A stretch of 64,000 bases of DNA from Chlorokybus atmophyticus (Eukaryota; Streptophyta; Chlorokybophyceae; Chlorokybales; Chlorokybaceae), in assembly GCA_009103225.1 (NCBI GenBank), contig RHPI01002823.1, positions 783,797 to 847,796 of the forward strand, written 5' to 3'. Below the pieces are notes generated by a model. That model did not search any database, was not told the origin of the DNA, and was given only the letters and a program-made list of their open reading frames with translations. This document shows, in pieces, positions 11,501-22,992 of the stretch (within the stretch, counting starts at the first letter, position 1; every line of letters starts with the position of its first letter). Both the position numbers and the translations under genes were made by a program.

Positions 11501-12316
11501 GAATTGTTGGGGGTAAAACAAAGCATGTCGACTGCTTTCCACCCGCAAACGGACGGTCAAACTGAGCGAGCAAATCAAATACTGGAAGAAATGCTTCGCC
11601 ACTATGTGGCTCCTAATCATGCTGATTGGGACAGGTACTTGCCAATGGCAGAGTTCGCTGTGAACAACGCGTGGCAGGAAAGTGTAAAGGAAACCCCATT
11701 TTTAAATTATGGGATTCGCCCAAACACACCAGCGTCATTGCGTGTACCTCGCAATGCCCTGACTGTACCAGTGGCAAAGGAATTTGCCACTGATATGCAA
11801 GAAAATTTGGCTCGAGCCAAGCTGTGTCTGTCAGAAGCACAGGACAGGCAAAAAGCTTATGCTGATACACATCGAAAAATGGCCACTTTCGATGTCGGCG
11901 ATAAAGTTTTGCTTAATGCAAAAAACATAACCATCAAAGGTACGGGTGCTCGCAAGTTGCTGCCCCGATGGTTAGGTCCTTTCTCTATCACTGATAGAGT
12001 TGGTACGCACGCTTATCGACTGCAATTGCCCCCAAGTGTGCGTATACACAACGTGTTTCATGTAAACTTGTTGAAACCTTACCGCTCAGACGGTAGAACA
12101 CAGCCTCCACCACCGCCAGTTGAGGTGGACAGCGAGCTCGAATACGAGGTGGAAGCTATATTGAACCATAAGCTAAATGGTCGAGGACGCGCAACTCGCT
12201 ATTTGGTGAAATGGAAAGGGTATGGCCCGGAACATAACAGTTGGGAGCCCGACAGGCATCTTACGCACTGCCGCGAGTTGCTTCGAGCTTATTGGGATTC
12301 ATGTCCTGTCCCATAA
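8579..12316 (+). pseudogene. pol: Retrotransposon Pol: protease-RT-RNase H-integrase-chromodomain, frameshifted
   Basis: Domains in order: aspartic protease with ALIDTGANHNFV (about 9030-9065); reverse transcriptase with LRMCIDYRALNK and the catalytic FVLVYLDDIIVF (10050-10090); RNase H with VISDASTIGCGAVL and EQELLGVVHALRTWR; integrase with an HHCC zinc domain ending CDVCQ, catalytic residues in SMDLITDLP and VTDRDPRF, and the glutamate in QTDGQTERANQ; a GPFSI motif; and a C-terminal chromodomain containing RYLVKWKGYGPEHNSWEP. The frame shifts near 9105-9115 inside the protease and returns near the A7 run at 9564-9570. Protease C-terminal residues between those points are read in a different frame. 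From 9570 to the stop at 12314-12316 the frame is open. No start codon is needed if pol is made by read-through from gag. Confidence 0.9.
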
Positions 12317-12463
12317 ACTGTGGGCTTGGTTTTATGACAGACTGGCAGTGCAGTTTCATTACCACCCTGTCATTTCCTGCTATCTCACTGGTTACAATTA
12401 CTCGAAATCAAGCCTGATCAACTTGAGTTCAACGAGGACGTTGAAAACCTAAGTGGGGGGGAA

Positions 12464-12989
12464 TGTAACGGGAGCAATAATAATAGGGGTATTATTGCTA
12501 CCTGAATAACACATTTTGTATGAATAAGTATTTAAATATGCTTATTTATACCTCTTTTCTACGGTTCCTCGCTTATTAAAGGCTATGATGCTTTATCATA
12601 GCTTAAATAAGTCCCAATGGGTGTAGAACCGCTTATTCAAGCCTATTTAGTGTCACATTTGATATAATGTGATCACTATCTTGTTTGGTACCTTACGATA
12701 GGTATCTTTGGATAGGTACCTTATCGATAGGTACCTTATCTGAGCTGTGATTGGCTCACGCTAGATTTCCTAACTACCCTATCTGTAGGGTCGATGTCTA
12801 GTTGTGAGTTAATTATCGAGAGTTATATAGTTGATATACTCTTGATATAAAAGGTCACATCAATCTGATGTGGGGACTTTGAGTTCTCTGCTCAGTGGCG
12901 GCCACGCCGCTGAAAGGCTTGTCATAGGCGGTGTGGGTGTTGGGGTAGAGGATTGAAGGGGCATCACCGGCGACGGTGGTGCTGTTACA
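12464..12989 (+). repeat. Right LTR of the gypsy element
   Basis: The LTR starts TGTAAC directly after the polypurine tract and ends GTTACA, giving six-base inverted termini. It contains an inverted pair near its start (GCAATAATA and TATTATTGC), several GGTACC-containing repeats around 12687-12735, and an AT-rich TATA-like region near 12815-12855 (GATATAAAAGG) that may be the promoter. It is 526 bp long. TGTAT follows at 12990-12994. Confidence 0.7.
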
Positions 12990-14898
12990 TGTATAACATA
13001 CCATGTAATGAAACTTATAGAATCTGTTACATATATACACACATGTAATAAAAAAGATAGAATATTTCTATCTATTTATATATATACATATATATTACAA
13101 ATTCAATGTCATTATGAATGTTTCATACATACTTAATCGATAACGACGTGTATATGCAAAAACCCATTCAAAAAACTTGTTAGTAAAACCACGGAGTGCA
13201 TACGGTATTATTGGACATGCATGTCATGCAAGGAAGACTCAACTGCGGGGTGTATCTGGCAGTGGGATGCGTATACTTAAGCGCACAAGTGTGGAGAGTG
13301 GGTAGCACTGTAGGGCAGCATGCGGGGTTTGGCGAGGTTCATTCGAGTGAAGAGAAGTTGTGAGGGTCTTAATGCAAGCGTGATGGTAAATGATGGGTGT
13401 CAGAGAGACAGTGGAAAGGGAAAAGCAAACTGTGTGCTCCCATCATTTGGGTATGAGGTGATAGTCACACAACAAGCTCCTAACATAAGGATGCATGCAG
13501 ACAAGCATATAGCGGTCATAATTTATAGATTTGTGCGTAAGTTTTATTTAGCTAAGTAGACTATGCTTGCGCACTTCAGGAACTGAACAAGCAAGAACAA
13601 TTGATTGCAAGACAGCGAAGTAAATGCAAGGCATGCAAAGTACCGTGTTGGGAACATAGTTGTGCAGTTCGTAGGCAACGGGGCAAGGCATGGCCACGCC
13701 ACAACATCAATACCAGAGTGCACCGGCAAGAACAAGCACACCAGAGCAGGGCAAAGACAAAGAACAAAGGGGTTTACAATATAAGGGTTCGGGCAATAGC
13801 TTACGATAGCCTAATATTCTCTCTCTAGGCAGCGAGCATGCACGCGGTCCGCCTAACTAATGGCGACTTTAAAAGTCTTACCAGTATATTCAATCAACAA
13901 TCTTTTACCTTTATGTTAGATGTAAACAACACAGCAATATGCCGAGGACTTATGCCTTATGCCAAGGTAACACACGGGGGCTAAGGAAGGGCAAATGCTG
14001 TCAGCCATGACACTGTCATGCTGAGGAGTCATTCATCATGACTCATGATGAGGAATCGTTTATAGCAATTTTTGTCCATAGCCGGAGCCACGTGTACTGC
14101 CACGTGATACGTGACAGGCCGCTCGCGACCCGGTTGGCCAGCAAAGTACCGCTTTGGCCCAATGCTTGCCAACTCTCACAGGGTTCCTCTGACTCAGCCA
14201 GGGTGGTCAAATGCCACCAAAGCCTACACGAGCGTCATCTGTCCCTTCGTACCAGGGACCGCATGTCAATGTGTCACATCCCATAGGTGAACCGGTCAAG
14301 CTATTGCTGGCTTGCAACCACAGCTCTAACATGCTGCGCTTCCTGCTCAATGGCGGTCAACTTTCTGTCTAGCCGGTTTCGACAATGCGCACTCAAGCTG
14401 GTCGCTTGATCTTAGCTCTGTGACAGTACGGTCACCAGGTGAAAGAGGACTCCGACCTTCTGCCGTACCGGTCCATCGCCATTCACGTTTGGGACCGAAA
14501 CGCCGGTCGCAGTCAGACCCGTTTTCCGCAAGAGTCCACGGCGGTTTCCCAAGAACGAGGATTCCACTGACAAGGAAAACGCCTCATTGTGGAAACAGGA
14601 TTTCTGTCGCCCTACCACAGCACAAAACTCCGTGGATTCAGCGCAACTTGCTCCGGTCGTTTCCCGCTACAATAAATGCGGTTTTTGCCGCATTGCCACA
14701 CAGCAAGCGCCTGCAAAAGTTCCAGGCGCAGAGCTGTGGTGTGGCCAGGCTGAGTGTAGCCTGCTAGCGGCGGCGGTGGTGAATGCATTGGCTGTGCGTG
14801 TGTGCTGTGTGATGTGACAGGGTTGAGCAAGTAGGTAGCTGCTCTGTAAGCTGGGCTACGACGTGGTGAATTGCGCTGTTTCATGCGCAGCAAGCCCT
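12990..14898. other. Intergenic, no gene recognised
   Basis: The first 150 bp after the element are AT-rich with TATATA runs. The remainder is of mixed composition. Open frames on both strands up to 125 codons were examined and none shows a protein family pattern or plausible exon signals. Confidence 0.55.
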
Positions 14899-15232
14899 CC
14901 CCTGCCGCTCCTCGGATCGTCCGCGACCGCCGTCGCAGTGAAGCTGCTACCAGCTGGTGCGTTTGGTGTACAGTGATATCATAGCTCAAAGCAGCTAGGG
15001 TTTCAAGCTCTGTGCGTCATGCAAGCTTAGTAGACGGCAGCTGTACTTCCATGCTTATGAATGGAACGGTTCGGAAGCTCTTTTCTTGGCGGAAACCCAT
15101 GTGGCGTCTTAAGATACTGGCAGCATTTTGTATTCATTTTATGCAGACGCTCGTACGTGTGCATGCAGGGTGTACACGTGCGATCTGCCGTCTGATCTAT
15201 GCTGCTGAGCCTTTGCCATGCTGATTGTGCTC
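14899..15232. repeat. 334-bp block, copy B
   Basis: This copy is identical to 5349-5682 and its first part to 24577-24679. It lies directly upstream of the ion-channel gene and, unlike the other two copies, has no N at its edges. It is therefore probably the native location, within the 5' region of that gene. Confidence 0.8.
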
Positions 15233-15553
15233 TGACTGCATTACTCATGTCAGTCAGCTGTGCTTCGTGACAATTGCGCCTCACACATTCGGGCAAGCAC
15301 GGTTTGTGCGCTTAACCTCCCCTCACAATCAACGTGGTGCGCAGAAACTATCGTGCCACGGCCTGGTCGGACCAAACGTTACGCTAAAGCGAGTGCCAGC
15401 TACCATCCAGCTCTGCCTTTGGCAAAGGTAACAAGCTGCTTTGGATTCAGAGACATGGACGGTGCGGCGAGAAGCAAGCTGATGTCTGATCACGCATGCA
15501 TGCACGTGCTCAATCTATGTTGAATCATTGCAGGCAACCGTGGTGAGAGGACA
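15233..15553 (+). other. 5' region of ion-channel gene, possible upstream exon
   Basis: An open frame from ATG 15260 to the donor AAG|GTAACA at 15428 is rich in Ser, Ala, Thr and Arg and resembles an organelle-targeting sequence. It would exit in phase 0, while the next exon (acceptor at 15533) needs phase 1 to stay in the channel frame. The join is therefore not supported as read. Either a splice site differs from my choice or this is 5' UTR. Confidence 0.35.
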
Positions 15554-18500
15554 ATGTGCCAATCCTCCAACGGGCCCAAAGCCTGGCACCATGGCTGGCC
15601 AGTAAGTCTGCCACATCGTGCCATGTATAATTGTGCATGCAACAGTGTCTGCAATGCTCTCTTACCCGTTGCCCTGCAGGTTGTGTCAGCTGCAATCACC
15701 CTAACCGCAGGAGCCACAGTTGCCTCAAAAGTCAGTGCGAAGTCGCCAGCATCTTTATTCGATCTGCCCAACCTCTTGCAAAGCATGTTTGCAAGTAGCG
15801 CAACCACAGTCGCCGGATTTGGTCTCTTGGTGAGCTGCAACAGCGTCATACATGTTGCAGTACTCATGGATAGCACTAGCACTCACTGTATGCTCACCAA
15901 TCAATGCTCATGTGCTAATCAATTGGTTCAGATCGCTGTTGCTGTTGTGCTGCTACGAGCGTGGCATGCGCATAAGAGACACGCGCCATGTCTTGTGCCG
16001 AATTCCCCGGTAAGCTTTCATCAGCAAAGCGGGCACTTACAATCTCTGAGAGTAATGTGGTTCTACCAACTGGTTGTTACGTCAAGCGCAACGTCTTGTT
16101 TTGCCTTCAACCCAGCTAACATCACTTGTTTGGGTTACGCAGCGCAAGTTGCACAGAATGTTTTCGATGCCCAGCAAACACAAAGTCACTCTGGGAGAAA
16201 AAGTCACCTATGCACTGGAGCTTTTCTTTACCACTCACCCCTTGGCTAAGGTTGGTGTGCATGCGTGTGCATGTGCTCCTGCTAAGGGGCGTGGGCACGT
16301 GTGCGTGCGTGTGCATGCGGACACTTTGTATCCAACATTTGCTTGCCATATGGGTTTTAGTGTCACCGGTTAACCATTCAATTATTCAACTATCATTGTA
16401 CATAGGCTGGCATCTTCATGGCCTGCACCATTGTCATGATATTTGTTGGAGCGGTGGCGTTTGTGATAGTGTCCCCCGACGACTCTCAGCATGGTCTAGC
16501 TGAAGAAGTGTGGATCGCATGGTCTATGCTTGCAGACAGCGGCGCGCATGCAAGCGAGGTATGTGCATGTCCGTAGTCAACTTACGTATGCGCGCATGCC
16601 TGAGTTATATTGTGCTCACACATGCATTGGTTGAGCAGGAGTCCATACGTCGTCGCTGGGTGGGCGTACCGCTCACGATGGTAGGAATGCTGCTGATTGC
16701 CATCCTGGTGGGTCTCGTGACGGACAGCATTTCCAACCATGTGGAGAAGATTAAGCGTGGCGGCCAAGTGATCGAGAGCGGGCACACGCTGGTATGTTAA
16801 CATTCCAATACCACGTTATACATGTGCCTGCTGCCTGCAATGCCTCAGTGCCTCAACACCACCAGAACTCCATCCATATCCATGCAGATTCTCGGCTGGA
16901 CGCCGTACACAACGCAGCTCATTCTGCAGTTAACCTTTGCCAACGCCTCTGAAGGCGGCAAAGCTATTGTAATCCTAGCCAACGAGGACAAAGCCAACAT
17001 GGATGCCCAGATACATGCTACCATCAAAGGTAAAACTTCTTTTACAATGTCTGTGAGCACTTGTCTTTCCAGCGTGTCCATGCCAGCATGTCTTTAACTC
17101 TGTGTTTCTCAGACAATCGCAAGTCTAAGATAGTCACGCGGCAGGGCCACGTGATGTGCCAACAGGACATGCGGAAGTGCTCCGTTTCATCCGCACGCTC
17201 GATTATCGTGCTGTCACCGAACTCTTCGGATGAGGCAGATGCGATCGTAGTACAAACCTGTGCCGTGTTGCAAAGCATGCCGGACGTGCGCGCCTCGATC
17301 GTTGCCGAGTTCGTCGACATTGACAACATTGACCTGCTTCAGGCAAGAGTGGTGTTTGACAGAAGCTGCTGAGGACTGAGACTTGTATAACCGGGGACAT
17401 TTGGGCATCACAGACGGTATCATTCCGCCAGCTGGACTCTCATTGGCCACGCACACACACTCCCAGTCCAATCGTGCCTGTGGCAGCGCATCACTGGGCT
17501 GGCCAGCTCATCGTGTACAGAGCGTGCTGCCCGGGCTATGCCGTGGTGTTACGCGAGCTGCTGGGCTTCAAAGGCCAGGAGTTCTATTTTCAGGTCAGTC
17601 CAAGCACGACAGTGTGATGTGTTCATCTCGTTATTCATCTCGTGATGCACTTGGCAAACACATAAATGCTGTCCGTTGTGCAGGAGTGGCCTGAACTGTA
17701 TGGTAGAGCGTACGAGGACATTGTGTTCTGCTTTGACGACGCTGTTGTGTGTGGCATCCGCATGGGTGAGACATAACAAACGCAAGCAACAGTTGATCTG
17801 ATGTCTACCTTTTGCGACGCACTGTACAAACGTTGTGCGCATCTTCGTAGATAATCAAACGACCATCAATCCACCCCTTTCAACCGTCTACCAACCGGGA
17901 GACCAGCTGCTGGTGATTGCCGAAGACAACAACAGCTATATGCCCGGACCCTTGCGCAAACCAAAGGCGACTACAAAAGCAGCCGCTGGTATGTATATAC
18001 TTGCGACTCACAGATTTCTGAGTGATGTTTGATGTTGAAACGGTTCGTGTCTATCTAGCATTCTTGGCAAGGCTGGACACCAGGAAGCAGGACATGCCAT
18101 CCTCGCGCGTGCTCATCTGCAATTGGCGCAATGAGGTGATTGAAACATTGAGAATCCTCAAGGCTGCATCAGTAATTACACTTCATCCGCCCTTTCGGCA
18201 AACTACGGAGCCTGAATGTGTTTACTGATATGGCTTCTGTTGTCTCAATGGCAGGTAGAGGATATCATTGCCTTCCTTGGTCACACAGTGGGTCCGGGCT
18301 CTAGCGTGACCATTGCAAGCACGCATCCTGTCGAGGAACGAGAGGAGTGCCTGTCAGCATTGCGAGCCGACTTGTCGGCGCTTCCCTTCACCAACGTGCT
18401 CGCATCACCGCTCTCCAGAAAAAGCCTTGCAGAGCTGCCACTTGAAGTCTTTGACAAGGTGACACCAACATTTCCTCTTTATGTTAATCTAAGTCAACAC

Positions 18501-19555
18501 TTCGCGCGTAAAGAAGAGTGTGCTGGGCAAAAAAGTCAAGCACTAATCTGTTGTGGGCGGTTACTTGGCTCAGGTTTTAATATTGAGCCCGGATGATGCA
18601 CCACAAGTACCGGACAACAACGCCGTCCGACATCTTTGCGACAAAGACTTCAAAGTGATGTCGACAGCTCTCCTCATAAGGCACCTTCAGGTGTGACTCG
18701 TGCACTGCTGGTCAATTGCCAGCCTGACCGGGCTTACTGCACCAAGCAGAACTGGAACAAGCACGCACGCTGTACTTACAGTGACCTCTGTAGGTGCAAC
18801 GTGGTCGCTCCAACTCATTCATCCTCACGGAACTCACGGGCTCAGGCAATGTGGAGGAAGCGTTGACAGCCACATGGCTTGATGACTTTGCATTCCCGAA
18901 CGCTGTGCAGGTGACAAGGAGGAAGGGCTTGGCTGTCATAGTGCCTTCGCTGTCACTGTGTCATTCACCTTCTTGTCATAACCTACTCAAACGTGGTCTT
19001 GCCTGGCAGGCAATGGTCATTGCCAACATGGCGGAGGATGCCAACGTGGGCAACGTGTTGTTCGAACTCGCAAGGGATTCGGTGCGCAACAACCCTTACC
19101 TAGTTGATGATGTTTGTGATGTGCACCCACTCAATCAGCACTTCAGCAATTGAACTCACTCGCATCTGTCACAGGTTGGTAGCACATCCATTAAGATTGT
19201 AAAGGCAGGCACGTATGTGGACGGCAGGGAGGCCGTCTCCTTCTGGGACTTACAGATGCGGACTTTGAGTCAAGGGCAGGCGCTCATTGGCTGGCAGAGG
19301 TTGCACTCTGCTGGAGAGGAAGATTGGGTGTTGAATCCGCCATCCAAGCACGTACCTGTGCAGGTGAGATGACTTGGGTTGGTTTGGGGGCTTCCAGGTT
19401 GCTTAGGGAGGTTGTGAAGGTCAACAAACATGCGTGTTGTGCAGTGGTCTCCGCAAGACAACCTCGTTGTCATATGCCAACGGCAGATACAGCACAGGGC
19501 CCACGCTTCCACGCCGACCTCAAGCGGGCGCTTCAAGCGAGCAGAGCTCTTTTGA
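15554..19555 (+). CDS. DMI1: CASTOR/POLLUX/DMI1-family ion channel
   Basis: The family comprises cation channels of nuclear envelope or plastid membranes, needed in plants for symbiotic nuclear calcium oscillations. Exons: 15554-15601, 15680-15829, 15932-16009, 16143-16250, 16406-16558, 16639-16791, 16888-17029, 17113-17342, 17414-17593, 17684-17765, 17851-17988, 18059-18135, 18255-18458, 18574-18690, 18794-18910, 19010-19102, 19175-19363, 19445-19555 (about 789 residues). Hydrophobic helices flank the pore segment EVWIAWSMLADSGAHASE; then come VGMLLIAILVGLVTDSIS, ESGHTLILGW opening the RCK/NAD-binding-like domain, ARSIIVLSPN, GYAVVLRELLGFKGQEFYF, PGDQLLVIAEDNNSYMPGPL and VLICNWRNEVEDIIAFLG. 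Junctions after 17342 (GC donor) and 19102 are the least certain, and the 5' end is provisional. Family assignment is firm. Confidence 0.88.
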
Positions 19556-20556
19556 TACTTTCATTATCAAGAGTTTGCGTTGTAGATGTTGCTTGCAACA
19601 ACAGTTTTGACACAGGTGCTTTCACTGTCACACGCACACAGCGTCCACAGTGTGCACCACAGCACGCCAGATAGGGTTAGATAAGCTCCAGAGATTTTGC
19701 AGTTTGTGCAAGGTTTGGTGTTGCAGCTTGTAGCTATACAGTCTTAGACTTATGGCGTTTGCTACGAGCGCTGCCTGCATGTAGGTCATTTGAGCCTTAC
19801 AAGCAATTAGTAATCCCTGCCGGGTGATGGGAGCCGATTCCGAGTATGGTTGGCGACAGCTGTTGCGTGTCAGGCAGCATTGAAGTTGTTGGTCATCATG
19901 TACAGCTTGCACGGTTCAGCGATGCACAGTCCAACCAGTCAGGTCATTGCTTAACTGAAGACAGCGTGTACGACTCTTGGTTGTTGGTGCTACAATATGA
20001 CCGACAACCTGAGTCGTACATGCTGTTGAATAAAGCAATGACCTGACTGGTTGAACTGTTTGATTCAAATTCTGCAAGCTGTGATGCACAATTTAATCTG
20101 CAAGGATGTTTTTTGTGCAGTCAGCTATAAGTCGTGCGCATGGGCAAGTGTCTGTCATATAACTTCTGTGCGAACGCCAACGTAAAGTACATCGGCTACA
20201 CTGCCCAGCCTTTGGCTTCAACTGCTGCAGAGAAGCTCTTGCTGGCTTACATATCATTATGAAGCCTCCCCCGTGAAGCTACCATTATACAGTGAACATA
20301 TTCAGGCATGCATGTTGGAAGGCTTCTCAATCTCTTGAACTCCATGGCACGCTAAATGGCCTCACAGAGATAACACGTGCACAGTGTTCACAGCATTACA
20401 CGTGAATGGAAACAGAGTTGATCGGTGCGCTCCTCGCATGGGAGTTGAAGCAGACACACGGCCCAATGAGTTATTTGTTACACAACTGACTGATACAGGA
20501 AATAATCCCCAAGCATTAACTTGGCTTCCCTCGGCTTGCACATGGCGAGTCCACAT
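19556..20556. other. Convergent intergenic space
   Basis: This lies between the stops of the ion channel (plus) and the secreted protein (minus). Apart from the fold-back at 19926-20059 I see no feature. The 3' UTRs of both genes should lie here. Confidence 0.6.
19926..20059. repeat. 134-bp fold-back (miRNA-precursor-like or MITE-like)
   Basis: The left arm begins ACAGTCCAACCAGTCAGGTC and the right arm ends with its near-perfect complement. Arms are about 60 bases with a loop near 15 bases. The outer 26 bases pair with one mismatch, then a short unpaired patch, then ACAGC-TGTACGACTC pairs with one mismatch. It lies about 370 bp after the ion-channel stop. No target-site duplication was seen. 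A small-RNA precursor, a 3'-UTR hairpin or a MITE are all possible. Confidence 0.8.
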
Positions 20557-22805
20557 TTACGCCAGTCTGGTCGGGTTGGTGCACGTGAAGCGGATGCTTC
20601 CACTAGGCGAGTTGGTGGCGCGAATGACATCCCCGTATCCGATGCCGTTGACTACAGCGGGTCCCTGTTCACAACAATATGAAGAGCATGAGTCGGAGGC
20701 ACCCCACATTACTCAATACGCCACACAACTGACACACATGCATGTGGTTGTGTGTGCTCACCGTCACGTAGCCGTAGTGATCGTAGTCCGACTGCGCATA
20801 CATCGGGACAGATCCGTCCGTTGGCGTTTCGAGCACGCAGTGCGCACATGTGGAGCTGTCCAACAGGGTCGTCTCCGGCTGTGCATCAGCACAACACATT
20901 TGACACGCACGCCAACATGCATGTTGGGCCTCACTCGATGAGTATCAATCATCGGCACAACTCACCTCGAACAGGGCAGTTGGGCCCTTCTTGATTACAG
21001 TGAAAGAGACCATATAGTATGTGTCTCTGTCGAGGGCGTCAACGGCCTTCACCTGGAACGCGTGCGGCTTGGCTGTGGCCGTCAGCTTCACGGGACTCTT
21101 GCACCGAGTCCTGTGTGATGTTACATCTCAAGTCAATTCACTCATGCATGTTGTGCGTGTACGTGTGCGTGTTAACATACCACTCGTTGGTGGTGCCGTC
21201 CAGAGACATGCCGTCGTATTTGCAGTACTGCTTGCACTCGCTGGCGTCCTCGCAGGTCCACGCCAACGTCACCTGCATGGTGATGACATGCTGAGTGACT
21301 CGCACACACACACACACACACGCACATCCACAGACATGCGCACGCTTGCACCCACCATGGGCACACATGTACAACATGCCAGTTACCTCCTCATTGTTGC
21401 TCAAGGCGGGAGGCACGGCGTCGAACGTGATGACGGGGGCTTCCGTATCTGTCATCACACACGCACACGTTACCAACCATCACCACATGGATTGGTACTT
21501 CAGCAGTTTCAACACACGCATCCTTTTGGCATTTGTTCTCACCGTAGATGAACACGTGCATGGGTGGTTCTTCCTCGGGCGGGATGCCCACGTCATTGCT
21601 TGCAGCCAACCACGTGCGCGTGCGCACAGCGTAGGAACCCTCCGGCTTGGCGGTCAGGTCGTGATACTGGAACAACGCGGTGAACGAGGTGGCGTTCTGC
21701 GCGGGGGAGACAACATGTGGGTGAGAAGTTGTATCTGTCGTGGGCACGTGTGGGTGGGTGGGTGTGGGTGTGGGTGAGGGCGTGCGTGCGCGTGTGTATA
21801 TGCGTGTGCGCATGCGCATGCGTGTGCTCATGCGTGCGTGCGTGTGCGTGTGCGTGTGCCTATGCATCTGCTGTTGCCAACCAAGTATGCTTGCGTGTAA
21901 CAGCACTGCACCCCATTCTCACCGTGTCGTCGCGGCAGCACTGCTCGTCGCAGTTGTTCCAGTTGCTCCATGTGCCCGTGAAGTTGTTCTGGCACTGGAA
22001 ATCGATCTCCCACTGAGCATTATTTATTGAGTCGTCGGGCTTGTTGACTGCATCACAAGAGAGAAATCAGCTCACACATCCACACACACACACACACACA
22101 CAGAGAGAGTCAAAGTGCTTGCCTGAGAGACGGAACTCAGGTTGGTTGTCGCTTGTAACGTGTTGTGGCTCGACAAATGCCGTCTTGATTGTTGTGTCCT
22201 TGTCGACGATGAAGTCAAACTCTCTCCTCCCACCCGGCGTGTCATCCGCCGCCTTGTACACCACGAACTCCACCACGTACGCGCCCTAAAAGTGAGTGAG
22301 CAAGTGAGTGAGTTGGGTGAGAGTGAGAGTGAGACAGAAGAGAGAGCGTGAGCGAGAAGATCCATGAGGGAAGGAGATGCTTACGTTGGCGAGGTCAGAA
22401 AGGGTGAAGAGCGAGGTGACACTGTTGGCCATGTAAGTGTCCGTGCCGTAGCGGCTGCGGAGCAGCAAAGATAGATAGATATAAGTTACGCGCATGGAAG
22501 CTAAACTGGACGTTCAAATGTGCATAGAACACGTGGACGTGGACGTGGACGCAGCGAGCGACGCAGCGAGCGAGCGAGCAAGAGCGAGAGAGAGCGAGAG
22601 CGAGAGCGAGAGCGCGAGCGCGAGCGCGAGCGCGCGAGCGCGAGAGAGAGAGCGAGAGAGAGCGAGAGAGAGCGAGAGAGCGAGAGAGCGAGAGAGAGCG
22701 AGAGAGAGCGAGAGAGAGAGCGAGAGAGAGAGCGAGAGCGAGAGCGAGAGCGAGAGCGAGAGCGAGAGAGAGCGAGAGAGAGCGAGAGCGAGAGCGAGAG
22801 AGAGC

Positions 22806-22838
<33 letters not shown>

Positions 22839-22904
22839 CGAGAGAGCGAGAGAGAGAGAGCGAGAGAGAGAGCGAGAGCGAGAGCGAGAGCGAGAGCGAG
22901 AGAG

Positions 22905-22992
<88 letters not shown>

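Larger units (their letters stand above)
6128..12989 (+). mobile_element. Ty3/gypsy chromovirus-type LTR retrotransposon, degenerate
   Basis: The element has gag (7403-8578) and pol (8579-12316) in the order protease, RT, RNase H, integrase, chromodomain, which defines a chromovirus of the Ty3/gypsy group. A polypurine tract (AAGTGGGGGGG) at 12451-12461 precedes TGTAACGGGA at 12464, the start of the right LTR, which ends GTTACA at 12989. The left edge is placed at TGTAACGGGA 6128 because TGTAT flanks both 6128 and 12989 as a possible target-site duplication. The left and right LTR regions share only their first ten bases, and a second TGTAACGGGA with its own polypurine tract occurs at 6586, so the left side is composite. 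Two frameshifts in pol indicate the copy is not autonomous. Confidence 0.85.

Noticed and set aside
14420-14767. A 115-codon frame upstream of the ion channel as its first exon
   Set aside because: It has no matching donor leading in phase to the channel exons and no targeting or membrane pattern.
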